A stretch of DNA of 64,000 bases from an uncultured bacterium (GTDB taxonomy: Bacteria > Hydrogenedentota > Hydrogenedentia > Hydrogenedentales > CAILVY01): the NCBI GenBank assembly GCA_937951485.1, contig CALEDJ010000068.1, positions 1 to 64,000 on the forward strand, given 5' to 3'. The position numbers and the translations under genes were made by a program. Below, one piece after another: positions 8,390 through 17,848 of the stretch (positions within the stretch are counted from its first letter, which is position 1; each line of letters opens with the position of its first letter). A model generated the notes under the pieces. It did not search any database. It was not told the origin of the DNA and worked only from the letters and a program-made list of their open reading frames with translations.

Positions 8390-11300
8390 TCCCCCAAATC
8401 GAGGTTCATGGCCATCTTTTTGACTGCCTTGATATCCATTTTTCCCGTGCCCAGCACGGGAATAGCGTCAATTCGGTAGAAATTATTCGCGCGAGGCCGC
8501 CACAGGTTCGGGAGATCGGAGGTGACCAATTTTCCGACCAGTTCGTCCAGTTGCTGGTCGCTAAGGGTGTGCAACACCACCAGGCGTTCTCCCTTCACCG
8601 TATCGGGCACACTGGTAACGGCCATGGCCTGATCCGTCAGATCAAGCAAACTATGGAGCGTCTCCTCCACCTTGGTGTGCGGCACCATTTCGCCGCCGAT
8701 TTTGCTGAAACGCGCCAGACGGTCCGTGATGATGATGAATCCCTCGTCATCAATCGCCGCGATGTCGCCGGTGGAATACCATCCGTCGCACAACACGGCT
8801 GCCGTTTTCTCCGGTTCGTTCAGATATCCCTTCATGATGTTGGGGCCGGAAACCTGGAGCAGGCCCGCTTCGCCGGTGGGCAGCAATTCCCCCGTTTCGG
8901 GATGCACCACGCGCACGCCCACCCCGGGGACCGGCCGCCCAATCGTGCCATGCTTCAGGTTTCGTGCATAGAATCCCGGCGATTCATTGTCAGGGAAATT
9001 GACGGACACGATTGGCGAGCATTCAGTGGTTCCATAGCCCTCCACCGGTTCAACGCCAAATTTTTCACGGAATGCCTGGCGGACGCGCGGGGCGAGTTTC
9101 TCCGCGCCGCACACCACGAATTCCAGACTGCGCAGATGTTCCGGGGGACAGCGCCGGATAAACCCCTGCAAGAACGTGGAAGTGCCGATCAAGATGGTCG
9201 CACGGTATTTCATGGCAAGTTCGCCGATATTCTTGTGTTCGAGCGGGCTGGGATGGTATACGGCGCGCACCTCGTTCAGTAATGGCATCCACAGGGTTCC
9301 TGTGTAGCCGAAGGAATGAAAGAATGGAAGAAACCCCAGCAGGCATGTATCCTTGTGGTGTGGAAACACCTCCCCGCATGCCAGCGTTTGGCTGACGATA
9401 TTGCGCAGGGTGAGCATCACGCCCTTGGGATCGCCTTCGCTCCCGCTGGAGAAAATGATGGTCGCAAGGTCATCCTCGCCCATTCTGGGCGTGCCCAGCA
9501 GCCGCTGAATCAGCCCTACCGGTGCGAACAGGGCAATCAGCATGCCGATGATTCTGTCCTTCCCGGTCACTGACTCGCGGATGTCCTCAAGAAAAACTGT
9601 TTTCCCCGGCACGGTCAGCGGCAGGCGTTCCAGGAATCGCCTGGAGGTAAGCACCTGGGTAATGCCGCAGCGCTGCGCGCAGGAGGCCAGAATTTCGGGT
9701 GAGACGGTGTAATTGAGATTGACGGGGACGCGTCCCAGCATTTGGAGGGCGATATTGGTCAAAGCGCCGCCGACGGTGGGCGGCACCAGCACCCCGGTCA
9801 TGGGTTGCCTGTCCAATATTTTTTTCAGTTTTCGGGCAAAAACGATGCCGCCGACAAGGGTTTTGAAATAACTCAGTTCGCCGGCAAGCGCGTCGGCAAT
9901 CGCCATCCGGCGCAGATTCTTGCGGGCGTAGCGGATGAATCCGGTGTGCAGGTTCGTGAAGGGATGCGGACGCTCCAAGCCCCACTGCACGCCGAGTTGC
10001 TGAAGCGACGCGCGCACCTCCGGACCACTGAGGCCGGGAGATGTCGGCGCGTGGTAATACACACCGACGGGATAGCGCAAGGGCCTCGGACGACGCCATT
10101 GGATGCGCCGGTTCTTGAAGATGTAGAGCGTTTCCCACAGGCGGCTGACATATACGGGAATGACGGGAGCATCGAGACCTTCCACCAGGCGCCCGTAGCC
10201 CTGATGCCAAGGCATTTCCGCGCCGTCAGGGTGCAGTCGCGCCTCGGTGTTGACGCAGACCGCATGCCCACGGGCAATGACCTCGCGGATGCGCAACGCC
10301 GCGCCATCAAGCGCCGCCGGGCCTGCGTCAGGCTCGACCGGAATCACGTTCATCATCCGCGCCACATACCGCCAGCGCGGCGTACGCAGGATATCGGCGC
10401 CCATGACAAAATGAATTTCCCGATCAGTGGAATACAGCAGCAACATCGCCTCGATGATCGAAACATGGTTGGCCACCAGCAGTGCGCCGCCTTTTTCCGG
10501 GACAAATGAACGCCCTTTCACATGCACTTTGCAGAGTGTGCCATCTGCAAGCCATAACAAAGACCGCAACAGGACGATTGGTCCCAGCCATACGAGGTAT
10601 GCGCCCACCCCCAGTGTGATGACTGCGGTGGCCAGGAAAATACCGCTTGGGCTGATTCCGAGTCTGTTGAACAACAGCCAGAAAAGCGCTGCGGCCACCA
10701 TCATGCCGCCGAAAGTCGCCAGATTCAGGGTGGCTATCATGCCGCCCTTGATCTTGTCCGGACTGCGCTGCTGCAACATGGCCGCGAGGGGCACGTCATA
10801 AACCCCGGCGCTGGCGCCCAGACCGAAAAGGAGCAGGGCGGTTGACGCATAGCGCCAGCCGGGTATGGCCATCAGCACGCAGAAGACAGCCATGCCCAGG
10901 AAGCCGATGGGGGCCAGTCCCAATTCGATCTTGCCCCGCGAGAGATAGCCCGCCGCCAGACTGCCCAGCCCGATGCCCAGCGCCATCACCGCCAGCAGAA
11001 TACCCTGAAGCCGTTCATCCAGCACATTGGCTTTCCCCAATTCGATGACATTCTGTATCACCAGCGCGCCCGCCGCCCAGAAGAACGCGATGCCAATCAA
11101 TGTCTGAAAGAGGCGCGCATCTTCCCAGAATATTCTCAGATAACGCCATATCCCGGAATAGGGATTGATCGGGATGCGCCGCCCGGGTTCCGCCGGCCGC
11201 GCCGGCGTCACAAAGAGCGATGCCGCTACGCCCACACCGGAAAAGCCGACCATCACCATCATGGCGTAATAAACTTTGTCACGGAATGCCGCCAGCAGGA

Positions 11301-11805
11301 AACCCGCCGCCGCATTGCCCAGAATGATGGCGAGAAAGGTCCACATGTTCAGCAGGCCGTTGCCCCAGGACAACCTTGATTCGGGAAGAATTTCGGGGAG
11401 AATCCCGTATTTCGCCGGACTGAAAAAGGCGCTTTGCATCGCCATAAGGAACAGCGTAAACAAAAGCAGGCAGGGGCTGCGCATCAGCACGGCGGCCACC
11501 CCCATCATCATCACGCCGATTTCCCATACCTTGGTGCTTACCGTCACCCATTTCTTGCTGTATCGGTCGGCCAGGGCGCCCGCCAGCGCCGGAAACAGCA
11601 GCCACGGCAGATTAAAGACCGCCGTGCTCAGGGCCGTTGCCGGAAATTCGGTACTGGCCACCAGCACAGGCAGGTACAACATGATGATCAACTTGTAAAC
11701 ATTGTCGCTGAAGGCGCCCTGAAACTGCGTCACCAGAAGCGCCCAGAAACCTGCCTTGTTGAAAGAGTCCCCCTCCACGGCACTGCGTTGCGGCGACATC
11801 GTCAT
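8386..11805 (-). CDS. aas: Three-part MFS transporter / acyltransferase / acyl-ACP synthetase (LplT-Aas-like)
   Basis: 1139 residues. Residues about 15-410 are a 12-helix MFS transporter like the lysophospholipid flippase LplT (QFQGAFSDNVYK at the start). Residues about 420-600 are a PlsC-type acyltransferase. Residues about 680-1135 are an AMP-forming acyl synthetase: P-loop SSGSEGDPKG, GYGTTECSP, and STGDIA...DRLARFSKIGGEMV. In E. coli, LplT plus Aas import lysophospholipid and re-acylate it; here all steps are fused. The acyltransferase active site is unusual: the HX4D box reads HVSIIE (His about 446, Glu instead of Asp) and the FPEGxR box reads NTEAR. AGGAG precedes the ATG at 11805. It is followed in overlap by the hydrolase-GNAT gene and preceded by a MarR regulator. 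Confidence 0.9.
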   Translation of the reverse strand: MTMSPQRSAVEGDSFNKAGFWALLVTQFQGAFSDNVYKLIIMLYLPVLVASTEFPATALSTAVFNLPWLLFPALAGALADRYSKKWVTVSTKVWEIGVMMMGVAAVLMRSPCLLLFTLFLMAMQSAFFSPAKYGILPEILPESRLSWGNGLLNMWTFLAIILGNAAAGFLLAAFRDKVYYAMMVMVGFSGVGVAASLFVTPARPAEPGRRIPINPYSGIWRYLRIFWEDARLFQTLIGIAFFWAAGALVIQNVIELGKANVLDERLQGILLAVMALGIGLGSLAAGYLSRGKIELGLAPIGFLGMAVFCVLMAIPGWRYASTALLLFGLGASAGVYDVPLAAMLQQRSPDKIKGGMIATLNLATFGGMMVAAALFWLLFNRLGISPSGIFLATAVITLGVGAYLVWLGPIVLLRSLLWLADGTLCKVHVKGRSFVPEKGGALLVANHVSIIEAMLLLYSTDREIHFVMGADILRTPRWRYVARMMNVIPVEPDAGPAALDGAALRIREVIARGHAVCVNTEARLHPDGAEMPWHQGYGRLVEGLDAPVIPVYVSRLWETLYIFKNRRIQWRRPRPLRYPVGVYYHAPTSPGLSGPEVRASLQQLGVQWGLERPHPFTNLHTGFIRYARKNLRRMAIADALAGELSYFKTLVGGIVFARKLKKILDRQPMTGVLVPPTVGGALTNIALQMLGRVPVNLNYTVSPEILASCAQRCGITQVLTSRRFLERLPLTVPGKTVFLEDIRESVTGKDRIIGMLIALFAPVGLIQRLLGTPRMGEDDLATIIFSSGSEGDPKGVMLTLRNIVSQTLACGEVFPHHKDTCLLGFLPFFHSFGYTGTLWMPLLNEVRAVYHPSPLEHKNIGELAMKYRATILIGTSTFLQGFIRRCPPEHLRSLEFVVCGAEKLAPRVRQAFREKFGVEPVEGYGTTECSPIVSVNFPDNESPGFYARNLKHGTIGRPVPGVGVRVVHPETGELLPTGEAGLLQVSGPNIMKGYLNEPEKTAAVLCDGWYSTGDIAAIDDEGFIIITDRLARFSKIGGEMVPHTKVEETLHSLLDLTDQAMAVTSVPDTVKGERLVVLHTLSDQQLDELVGKLVTSDLPNLWRPRANNFYRIDAIPVLGTGKMDIKAVKKMAMNLDLGE

Positions 11806-11883
11806 TGCTCGTCTCCTGCACCGTCCCCCGCGGGGTGACGGCGTTGTCGCACGGCGGGTCCCGCCGCGCGCCGGGCGGTCGAA

Positions 11884-12354
11884 TCAGTCCTCTCGGCTCG
11901 TCCGCTCCCGAATCCGCTCCAATTGCGCAATCAATCTGCGACACTGTGCATCGTCAAAACATGCCAATACCCGGTGAATACCCTCCCGATACAGTGGCTC
12001 CACCTGGTTTACCAGGTCTAACCCCTTCCTGGTCAGGATCACATGATAGATACGCCGGTTCCCATGCACCGTCACTCGCTTCACCAGTCCCTTGTCTTCC
12101 AACTTGTCCAGCACCGACGTCACGCTCGCCCGCGTTACAACCAGCCTTCGCCCCAAATCCGACTGTGTCCAGTCCCGCGTTTTGTATTTCAACGCAAACA
12201 GCACGTTGAATTGCGCCTCGGTGAGACCGAAACGCCGGAAAAGCGCCACCCCCTTCATGCTGAGCACCGTCGCCGTGCGCACGATATTCAAAACCGCCTC
12301 ATGCCGCACATCTTCGATGGGTTGATCGAGATCGAGTTCTTTGTTCAACGACAT
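11884..12354 (-). CDS. MarR-family transcriptional regulator
   Basis: 156 residues from ATG 12354, which has GGGGAGAG nine bases upstream. The longer frame to 12387 begins inside the promoter -10 box, so it is unlikely. A winged helix is evident: LTEAQFNVLFAL, the recognition-helix region LVVTRASVTSVLDKLEDKGLVKR and the wing GNRRIYHVILTRKG, flanked by helices that would dimerise. It stands 78 bases upstream of the Aas-like gene on the same strand and probably controls that lipid-turnover operon and itself. The promoter is flanked by an inverted repeat that could be its operator. Confidence 0.88.
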   Translation of the reverse strand: MSLNKELDLDQPIEDVRHEAVLNIVRTATVLSMKGVALFRRFGLTEAQFNVLFALKYKTRDWTQSDLGRRLVVTRASVTSVLDKLEDKGLVKRVTVHGNRRIYHVILTRKGLDLVNQVEPLYREGIHRVLACFDDAQCRRLIAQLERIRERTSRED

Positions 12355-12370
12355 CTTGCCACTCTCCCCG

Positions 12371-12415
12371 TTGACTTCAAGGCGCATTGTAACCCGGGAT
12401 ACTGTTAGAAGTCAA
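12371..12415 (-). promoter_or_regulatory. Sigma-70-type promoter of the MarR gene with flanking inverted repeat
   Basis: On the minus strand TTGACT (12410-12415), an 18-base spacer and TACAAT (12386-12391) form a good housekeeping promoter, with transcription expected to begin around 12375-12380. TTGACTTC at 12371-12378 and GAAGTCAA at 12408-12415 are an exact inverted pair, so one arm overlaps the -35 box and the other the start region. The inner arm is itself near-palindromic (TTGA CT TCAA). Confidence 0.6.
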
Positions 12416-12429
12416 ACGGTTTCGGACAG

Positions 12430-12466
12430 AAAAAGCCGCCGCACCCCGGCGACATTTCCCTGCGGC
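12430..12466 (-). terminator. Possible terminator of the PIG-L/ROK unit
   Basis: Minus strand: GCCGCA (12461-12466) and TGCGGC (12438-12443) can pair across a long loop, then GGC and five T (12430-12434) follow. The long loop makes it only a moderate candidate. It lies just downstream of the PIG-L stop at 12482. Confidence 0.4.
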
Positions 12467-12481
12467 CCCCTTCACAAAGGC

Positions 12482-13336
12482 TTACCATCCGCGCAGTTTG
12501 GCCACTCGCCCCATAACGTCTTTTTCAAAGCGTTGGATATGCTCCCGGACGCACTGCGCAGGGTCCAATCCCGGCTCCTGAATGCAGGGCGTCAGGTCCA
12601 TCGCGAAGGTGATGCCGGTGGTGACATCCACCCCATGGGACGCATGATAGGTGGCGTGGGCGCGACGGCGTCCAAGGGTGGCAAGATCATAGCGCTTGCC
12701 ACCGGCGATTTGTGAATCGAAGATGCCCAGCAATGCCGCCTGCAGATTCTCATGGCCGGACACATCGAACGCGATCTTGTCGGCGTCATCCATCCAATCC
12801 AGGTCCCGCCATACCTCACACCCGTAAAGCGCCGCGGGACGCTCATCCGGCGGCAGTCCCCGGATGGCTTCGATGAGTTTCAGCGTCACGCCGACATGCG
12901 TGTCGTGCTTGTCAGCGAGATTATGGGTATAGACGACTTGCGGGCGCGTAGCGCGCAGAATCGCGGCCAAGTCTTCCACGGGTCGCGTCTCCGCCGGATC
13001 CTTCACGGCGCCGCTGGGATAATCGAGCAGGAACTGGGCGGCGTATTCACCGAGCACCGCCGCCTTCTTTTGTTCGATCCGGCGCACGGCCATCATGTCC
13101 TCATCGGTGTAGTCGGCATAGACATCAGTGCGCGGAGAGCCTCCGCCATTGGTCATCACCACGCCGGTGAACCACTGGTCGGGGCGCTGAAAACACGCCA
13201 GGATGCCGTCATAGGCCATGATTTCCAGGTCGTCCTGATGCGCACCCACGGCGAGATGCGTAGTGCGCGCCAGGGCCGCCGCCTCCGGTACGTTGTCAGG
13301 GATGAACAATTCCGCGCTTTGCAGATGCAGTTTCAT
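12482..13336 (-). CDS. PIG-L/LmbE-family deacetylase
   Basis: Zinc-dependent N-deacetylase family, acting on N-acetylglucosamine-type sugars or related amides. The metal motif AHQDDLE at 32-38 is a variant of AHPDDE, and YTHNLADKHDTHVG further on supplies the usual downstream histidine. 284 residues from ATG 13336, preceded by AAGGTG; a GTG at 13345 would add three residues. It follows the ROK-family gene by six bases when the GTG start is used, so the two should be one transcript. A role in trimming acetylated amino sugars before or after ROK-type phosphorylation is inferred from this pairing only. Confidence 0.85.
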   Translation of the reverse strand: MKLHLQSAELFIPDNVPEAAALARTTHLAVGAHQDDLEIMAYDGILACFQRPDQWFTGVVMTNGGGSPRTDVYADYTDEDMMAVRRIEQKKAAVLGEYAAQFLLDYPSGAVKDPAETRPVEDLAAILRATRPQVVYTHNLADKHDTHVGVTLKLIEAIRGLPPDERPAALYGCEVWRDLDWMDDADKIAFDVSGHENLQAALLGIFDSQIAGGKRYDLATLGRRRAHATYHASHGVDVTTGITFAMDLTPCIQEPGLDPAQCVREHIQRFEKDVMGRVAKLRGW

Positions 13337-13351
13337 GATGGTCACCTTGTA

Positions 13352-14746
13352 TCATTTGATTTCGGGGAGACTGGCCGCAGCGATGGATTGCCCGACGCGG
13401 CGGCTTTTCTCGTCGGGCAACTGGATGTTCACGCCGGAGAGTTCTGGGAACTCCTCCCGGAGGATGCGGTTCGCGCCGTCCAGGATCAAAGAACCGCCGC
13501 TGCCGCTGGTGCAGCGTCCGAGAATAAGCACATGCTTCAGGGCATAGAAATCGGCGTAGTGCGCGATGCCGTAGCCCATGTACACGCCCATCGTCTCCCA
13601 GATTTTGCGCGCGCCCTCGTCGCCCGCCTCGAGTTTTTCCTGCACATATTTCAGGCGTTCCGCGTCCGTGACGCCGGCGGGAACCTCAATGCCCGCCTTC
13701 GGCGCAAGCCGAAACACGCACTGTTGCGAGAAGTAATTGGCCCCCACCCCGCGATCGCCGGACCATTCCTCCACCGGCGCGTCTGGATCGTAATCCACCG
13801 GACAGAACGCCAGTTCGTTCAGCCAGTCCGTGATGTTGCCGTCGAGATTGACGTAACCGCCCGCCTCGCTGGACCCCAGCGCCACACCCAGCACCCCATT
13901 ATCCTCCAATGACATGGAACCCGCCAGCGCGGTCACTTCCCCATCGTTCACCACCACCAACGGCACGCCCATTTCGCGCCCGATGCGCAGGAACATATCG
14001 TGCACTTCGGCAAAACGTTCCTTGGGGATGCCGCGAAACAGCGAGGCCACCATGGGCCTGTTGTCAATATAAACCCCCGCGGAACTGCCGCCGATGGCGT
14101 CCACGCGCGGCATTTTTGCGGCCGCTGTCTTAATTGCCGTAAGCACTTCATTGTAGTGGTAGGCCGGGTCGCTGTGTTTTCGCGGTTCCCAGACCACTTC
14201 CTCGCTGAACACCGCCTTGCCGTCAATCACCGCCGAGACCTTGCGGTCCGACGCGCCGAGATCGAAACCGATCCGGCAGCCTTCCAGATGCCGGCCGAGC
14301 GCCTGGCTGATTTCCCGTGCCGGAGGCACCTCCTCCGGATTGCACGGAAGTACCGTAAATGCACGCTCATAGACCTGATCGCCCATGAAATGATAGTCAA
14401 AGGCGCGGGGACCGTCCGGATGATAGCATCGCTGCAGATGATCGCCAACGGAACGCGGGCCACCAACGTAAACCTTGTACCCGCCGCGCTGCCACAACAG
14501 GAACTTCAGCAACCGCTCCGCATAGAACAGGTTGGCTGCCGCGTCCGGATGGTCCTCCGGGAAGACGCGTGTTTCAAAGCGCGATATCGCGCCGTTGCTC
14601 CGCTCCAAACCGATAACCAGCGGCACGCCGCCGCCCGCTGCGTCCACCCGTTGCAGGAACGCCCGATTCGCCAGCACCGCCGGACGAAACGCCTCGTCCA
14701 AAGGCGGAATAAAACGTGGCTTCACCAACATCCAATTCTCCGACAT
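13352..14746 (-). CDS. ROK-family sugar kinase-like protein
   Basis: 464 residues. An ASKHA fold is visible: the phosphate-1 loop IGFDLGASDRKVSAV at about residue 158, GGSSAGVY, and the phosphate-2 region LGVALGSSEAGGYV. The usual ROK zinc motif CxCGxxGCxE is absent. The first ~150 residues are an extra N-terminal domain that I do not recognise, which makes the protein longer than typical ROK kinases (about 300). GAAGGG precedes the ATG. It leads a two-gene unit with the PIG-L deacetylase. Kinase activity is inferred from fold; a non-catalytic sugar sensor is possible. Confidence 0.75.
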   Translation of the reverse strand: MSENWMLVKPRFIPPLDEAFRPAVLANRAFLQRVDAAGGGVPLVIGLERSNGAISRFETRVFPEDHPDAAANLFYAERLLKFLLWQRGGYKVYVGGPRSVGDHLQRCYHPDGPRAFDYHFMGDQVYERAFTVLPCNPEEVPPAREISQALGRHLEGCRIGFDLGASDRKVSAVIDGKAVFSEEVVWEPRKHSDPAYHYNEVLTAIKTAAAKMPRVDAIGGSSAGVYIDNRPMVASLFRGIPKERFAEVHDMFLRIGREMGVPLVVVNDGEVTALAGSMSLEDNGVLGVALGSSEAGGYVNLDGNITDWLNELAFCPVDYDPDAPVEEWSGDRGVGANYFSQQCVFRLAPKAGIEVPAGVTDAERLKYVQEKLEAGDEGARKIWETMGVYMGYGIAHYADFYALKHVLILGRCTSGSGGSLILDGANRILREEFPELSGVNIQLPDEKSRRVGQSIAAASLPEIK

Positions 14747-14944
14747 GACATTGCCCTTCCATCAATTGTGTGCTGCTTTTTGGTGGAAAGCGGCGCTCAC
14801 TATAACATATTGCAACCGCGTTGCGGGACCCATGGGTTCCGCGTTGACACGATGTATGGGGCGCCCTACGCTGACGGATAACACTCAAGACGTTACGAGA
14901 TAAGCATTATGCCCCCTGAATTGAAGAGATTGCAGAATCAGGGG

Positions 14945-15184
14945 TCAACTGCCGGGATGCCTTGTTAACTGCCGGGTGGTATTGGTAAGTTCGAGTAACG
15001 ACCTCAAAGCGGTGTTTACCGCCTTTGAATCCTGAAACGCCTTTGCGACATCCGGTTCCAGGACGATTATGGATGACTTCTCGGCTAACAGACATTTATA
15101 ATATTTCCCGCGTGATGCCTTGGCGTAATCAAAAACATATTCGGAACGCATTGTATCCTTTTCTTTCTTATGTTCCTTCTTCAT
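14945..15184 (-). CDS. brnA: Antitoxin partner of BrnT-like toxin
   Basis: 79 residues from ATG 15184. The sequence (DYAKASRGKYYKCLL, then VVLEPDVAKAFQDSKAVN-like text and a final ALRSLLELT) matches the short antitoxins that follow DUF497/BrnT toxins. It overlaps the end of the toxin gene by 17 bases, the toxin-first order typical of brnTA. It should bind and neutralise the toxin and repress the operon; autoregulation is family knowledge, not seen here. An upstream in-frame ATG at 15220 would lie deeper inside the toxin gene. Confidence 0.75.
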   Translation of the reverse strand: MKKEHKKEKDTMRSEYVFDYAKASRGKYYKCLLAEKSSIIVLEPDVAKAFQDSKAVNTALRSLLELTNTTRQLTRHPGS

Positions 15185-15443
15185 GGCGTTTCCTTTCCTT
15201 CGCGGTTGCCTGGCGTGCACTGATTATCTGCAATGTGCCTTCTCGTTCCGTGTGGATAACCACGCACAATCTGTTTCGCGAAGAATGCCCGATGGTGATG
15301 AAACGGCCCTCGTCGTCTGAATGGTCAGGGTCGTCAAATGTTGCCGAGAGTGGATCATAAAAAACGGTCGCCGCCTCTTCAAAAGACATCGCATGCTTTT
15401 GTAAATTTCTACGGGCCTTCCCATGATCCCACTCAAATTGCAT
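15168..15443 (-). CDS. brnT: BrnT/DUF497-family ribonuclease toxin
   Basis: 91 residues with the family's hallmark opening MQFEWDHGKARRNLQKHAMS, then FEEAATVFYDP, ITIGHSSRNRLCVVIHTE and the ending ISARQATAKERKRHEE. BrnT is a RelE-fold RNase that stops growth unless bound by BrnA. It looks complete. The ribosome site is weak. It sits between a ROK/PIG-L unit and a glycoside-hydrolase-like gene and has no relation to either. Confidence 0.85.
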   Translation of the reverse strand: MQFEWDHGKARRNLQKHAMSFEEAATVFYDPLSATFDDPDHSDDEGRFITIGHSSRNRLCVVIHTEREGTLQIISARQATAKERKRHEEGT

Positions 15444-15807
15444 AGGCAGATTTCACTATCCAGAACGATGTCAGAGCGACGGTTCATATGGCAAATCTTG
15501 CGGCAATGACAAATTCACGTCCAATCTGTCCGTTTTCATGATAATATCACCCCAGTTCTGCGAACACAATGCTTGATTCCAATCTTAATTGCGGTCGTTG
15601 CGCCGATTCCCTCCGTTTTGTGGGGTCTGCGCGATCCGGTTTGACTCGCTGAAGAGACCTCTTTACCATGTCGGACCATGCGGAATGAATCCCATTGAAC
15701 GCTGAATCGCGCTGATTCATCCAAGGGGTCCGACTGCTCCGAAAGATGTGGATGCCGGGTTCCATTTTGTCAAATACACCCGGAACGATAAAAGGAAAAA
15801 GAGGAAG
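15444..15807. other. Intergenic region with a promoter candidate for the 15.8-kb gene
   Basis: No coding frame here looks real. It holds a plus-strand TTGACT (15641-15646), a 17-base spacer and TACCAT (15664-15669), a reasonable sigma-70-type promoter for the gene starting at 15808. A 6-bp inverted repeat, TGAATC-GCGCT-GATTCA (15703-15719), lies downstream of that promoter and could be an operator. Confidence 0.45.
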
Positions 15808-17844
15808 ATGAACCTGGAAAACAATTATGTCCGCGTCACATTCCACCCGGAAACAGGCGGTTTCGCGTCGCTGTATGACAAGAAAACGAGTTTCGAATAT
15901 ATTGCCGCGCCGGAGCGGGCGATGCCGTTCCGATTGATGACGCCGCTGGGGGAACGCGCCTGGTTGCATGAGGACGCGCGGGGCGCGGATATCGAGATTG
16001 CCGGCGCAACGGCGCGCGTCCGATACACCATTGCCGGTATTGAAGCAGAGGCCGTTTATGTGCTTGACGGCCCTGCGATTCTGGCGACGCTGCGCGTGGC
16101 GAACCATGGCGAACGCACCATCGAGGAGGTCATGTTCCCGATGGCGCGCGGCATCGCCGCGATCCCGGAAGGGGAGATCATCTGGCCGATGTTCTTCCGG
16201 CGGAATCTGGGCGATCCGTTTCAGACGGACACGGAGCAGGGACGTGGCGCACCCTTCGGCAGCGATCACCACACATGGAATGAGTGGACGCAGAAACAGC
16301 ATATGCGCTACCCCCAGCACTTGTGCAGCGCCTGGTGCGACTATGGCAACAGGGCGCACGGGCTTGGCATGGAGGGATGCCACACGGATTTTTCGATCAT
16401 GGACTTTTTCTTTCACAAGGTAGTCGAGAAAACCCGCGCCCCCGTCCGGCGCACGCTGGATATGATCATTTCGCATCCGCGCCGGGTGCGCCCCGGAGAG
16501 ACTTATACATCATCTCCCGTAAGGATCACGTTGCATGAGGGTGACTGGCGGGCCGTGGCGGGCGCACACCGCGACTGGCTGGAAACGTGGGTGCGGAAAC
16601 CGAACCGACCGCGCGCCTTCGCCGAGAGCATCGGCTGGCATTTTTTCTTCTTGAAGCACCAGGACGGCTGGGAATCGCACACCTACGAGGAACTCCCGCG
16701 ACTGGCCGAAGCCGCGCTTGCCGCGGGATGTCGTTACCTGATGCTCTTCGGCTGGCAGACCGGCGGCCACGACAACAACTACTGGTACCGCTATGCGCCC
16801 AACGAGGATTGGGGCGGCGAAGCCGCGCTGCGGCGCGCGGTGGAGCAGTGCCGCGCGATGGGGGTGGAGTTGATACCATTTTTCAACGGCACACTCGCGA
16901 ATGTGGAAATGCCGGAGCATAAATCGTTCGGATACAAATGGGAAGCCAAGACCCGGTCGGGGCATCCCTATTACGCGGGCGACTGGGCGCGGTGTAACTT
17001 TGATGTGCCGATGCGCAACCGCGCCATGCTGCACCATGAAATCTGTTTTTGCGAGGAACAACAGGCGTATTTTCTGGAAACGGTGGCGCGGATTGCGCAG
17101 CGATACGGTTTCGGCAACCTGCAACTCGACCAGATTTCGGAAAAGGCACTCTTGTGCTATGACGACGCACACGGCCATGTGACGCCCGACCGGGCGCCTA
17201 TAGATGGACTCGCAGCATTGCTGCCCAAAACGCGCGCGCTGGTGCGCGAGGTGAATCCCGAAGGGGTGATGATTTCAGAATGCCTTAACGATTTCACCGG
17301 CCAGTGGTGTGACAGTTCATGGGACTGGACGGCGCTGCTGCCCTTCCCCGACCCGGTGCTCTATACCCTGCCCTGGCTGATGGGAAGTCTGGAAATTGAC
17401 GCGCTGGAATATGGTGAAGTGAATCAGGCATTCGCCTACAAACTGCATCTGGACATGAAAATTGACGGCGGCGACGGTCTGATCACCCAGTATCCGGATT
17501 TTACAGCGCATGTGCGGCGCAATGCCGAACTGCGCCGCCGCGTAGCGGAGTATTACGCGCTCGGCGATTACCGCGCACAGGACGGCGCGGCAATCCAGGC
17601 GTCCGACAACGTACTGGTGACCGTGTTCCACAATCGCGCCGCACACAAGGCCGCCATTGTCGCAGCGGAATGCGCAGGCCGCGCCGGGGCGGCAGAGATT
17701 GCGCACGAATGGCAGACCAGCGCGCTGGAGGTCCGCTTGGATTCCAACATGCGCGCGGCGCGGACGGTCAGTCCAAACGAACCTCTCAATCTATCTTTGG
17801 AGCGCTATGAAATTGTTGTAATCTGCCTCGACCTCGCTGACTGA
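15808..17844 (+). CDS. Putative glycoside hydrolase (DUF6259-like)
   Basis: 678 residues from ATG 15808 (AAAGGA and GAGGAAG just upstream); no signal peptide, so apparently cytoplasmic. The first ~250 residues resemble the beta-sandwich that precedes the barrel in several glycosidases (VRVTFHPETGGFASLYD). The middle reads like a TIM barrel: GWHFFFLKHQDGWESH, YLMLFGWQTGGHDNNYW, DFDVPMRNRAMLHHE and the candidate catalytic strand FGNLQLDQISEK. A C-terminal beta domain follows. The call rests on general resemblance to DUF6259-containing proteins of planctomycete-type genomes; the sugar substrate is unknown. It converges on pckG with four bases between stops. Confidence 0.55.
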   Translation: MNLENNYVRVTFHPETGGFASLYDKKTSFEYIAAPERAMPFRLMTPLGERAWLHEDARGADIEIAGATARVRYTIAGIEAEAVYVLDGPAILATLRVANHGERTIEEVMFPMARGIAAIPEGEIIWPMFFRRNLGDPFQTDTEQGRGAPFGSDHHTWNEWTQKQHMRYPQHLCSAWCDYGNRAHGLGMEGCHTDFSIMDFFFHKVVEKTRAPVRRTLDMIISHPRRVRPGETYTSSPVRITLHEGDWRAVAGAHRDWLETWVRKPNRPRAFAESIGWHFFFLKHQDGWESHTYEELPRLAEAALAAGCRYLMLFGWQTGGHDNNYWYRYAPNEDWGGEAALRRAVEQCRAMGVELIPFFNGTLANVEMPEHKSFGYKWEAKTRSGHPYYAGDWARCNFDVPMRNRAMLHHEICFCEEQQAYFLETVARIAQRYGFGNLQLDQISEKALLCYDDAHGHVTPDRAPIDGLAALLPKTRALVREVNPEGVMISECLNDFTGQWCDSSWDWTALLPFPDPVLYTLPWLMGSLEIDALEYGEVNQAFAYKLHLDMKIDGGDGLITQYPDFTAHVRRNAELRRRVAEYYALGDYRAQDGAAIQASDNVLVTVFHNRAAHKAAIVAAECAGRAGAAEIAHEWQTSALEVRLDSNMRAARTVSPNEPLNLSLERYEIVVICLDLAD

Positions 17845-17848
17845 AAAG

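Noticed and set aside
14945-14985. Direct repeat AACTGCCGGG
   Set aside because: Two ten-base copies only, at the end of the antitoxin gene; too short to call an element.
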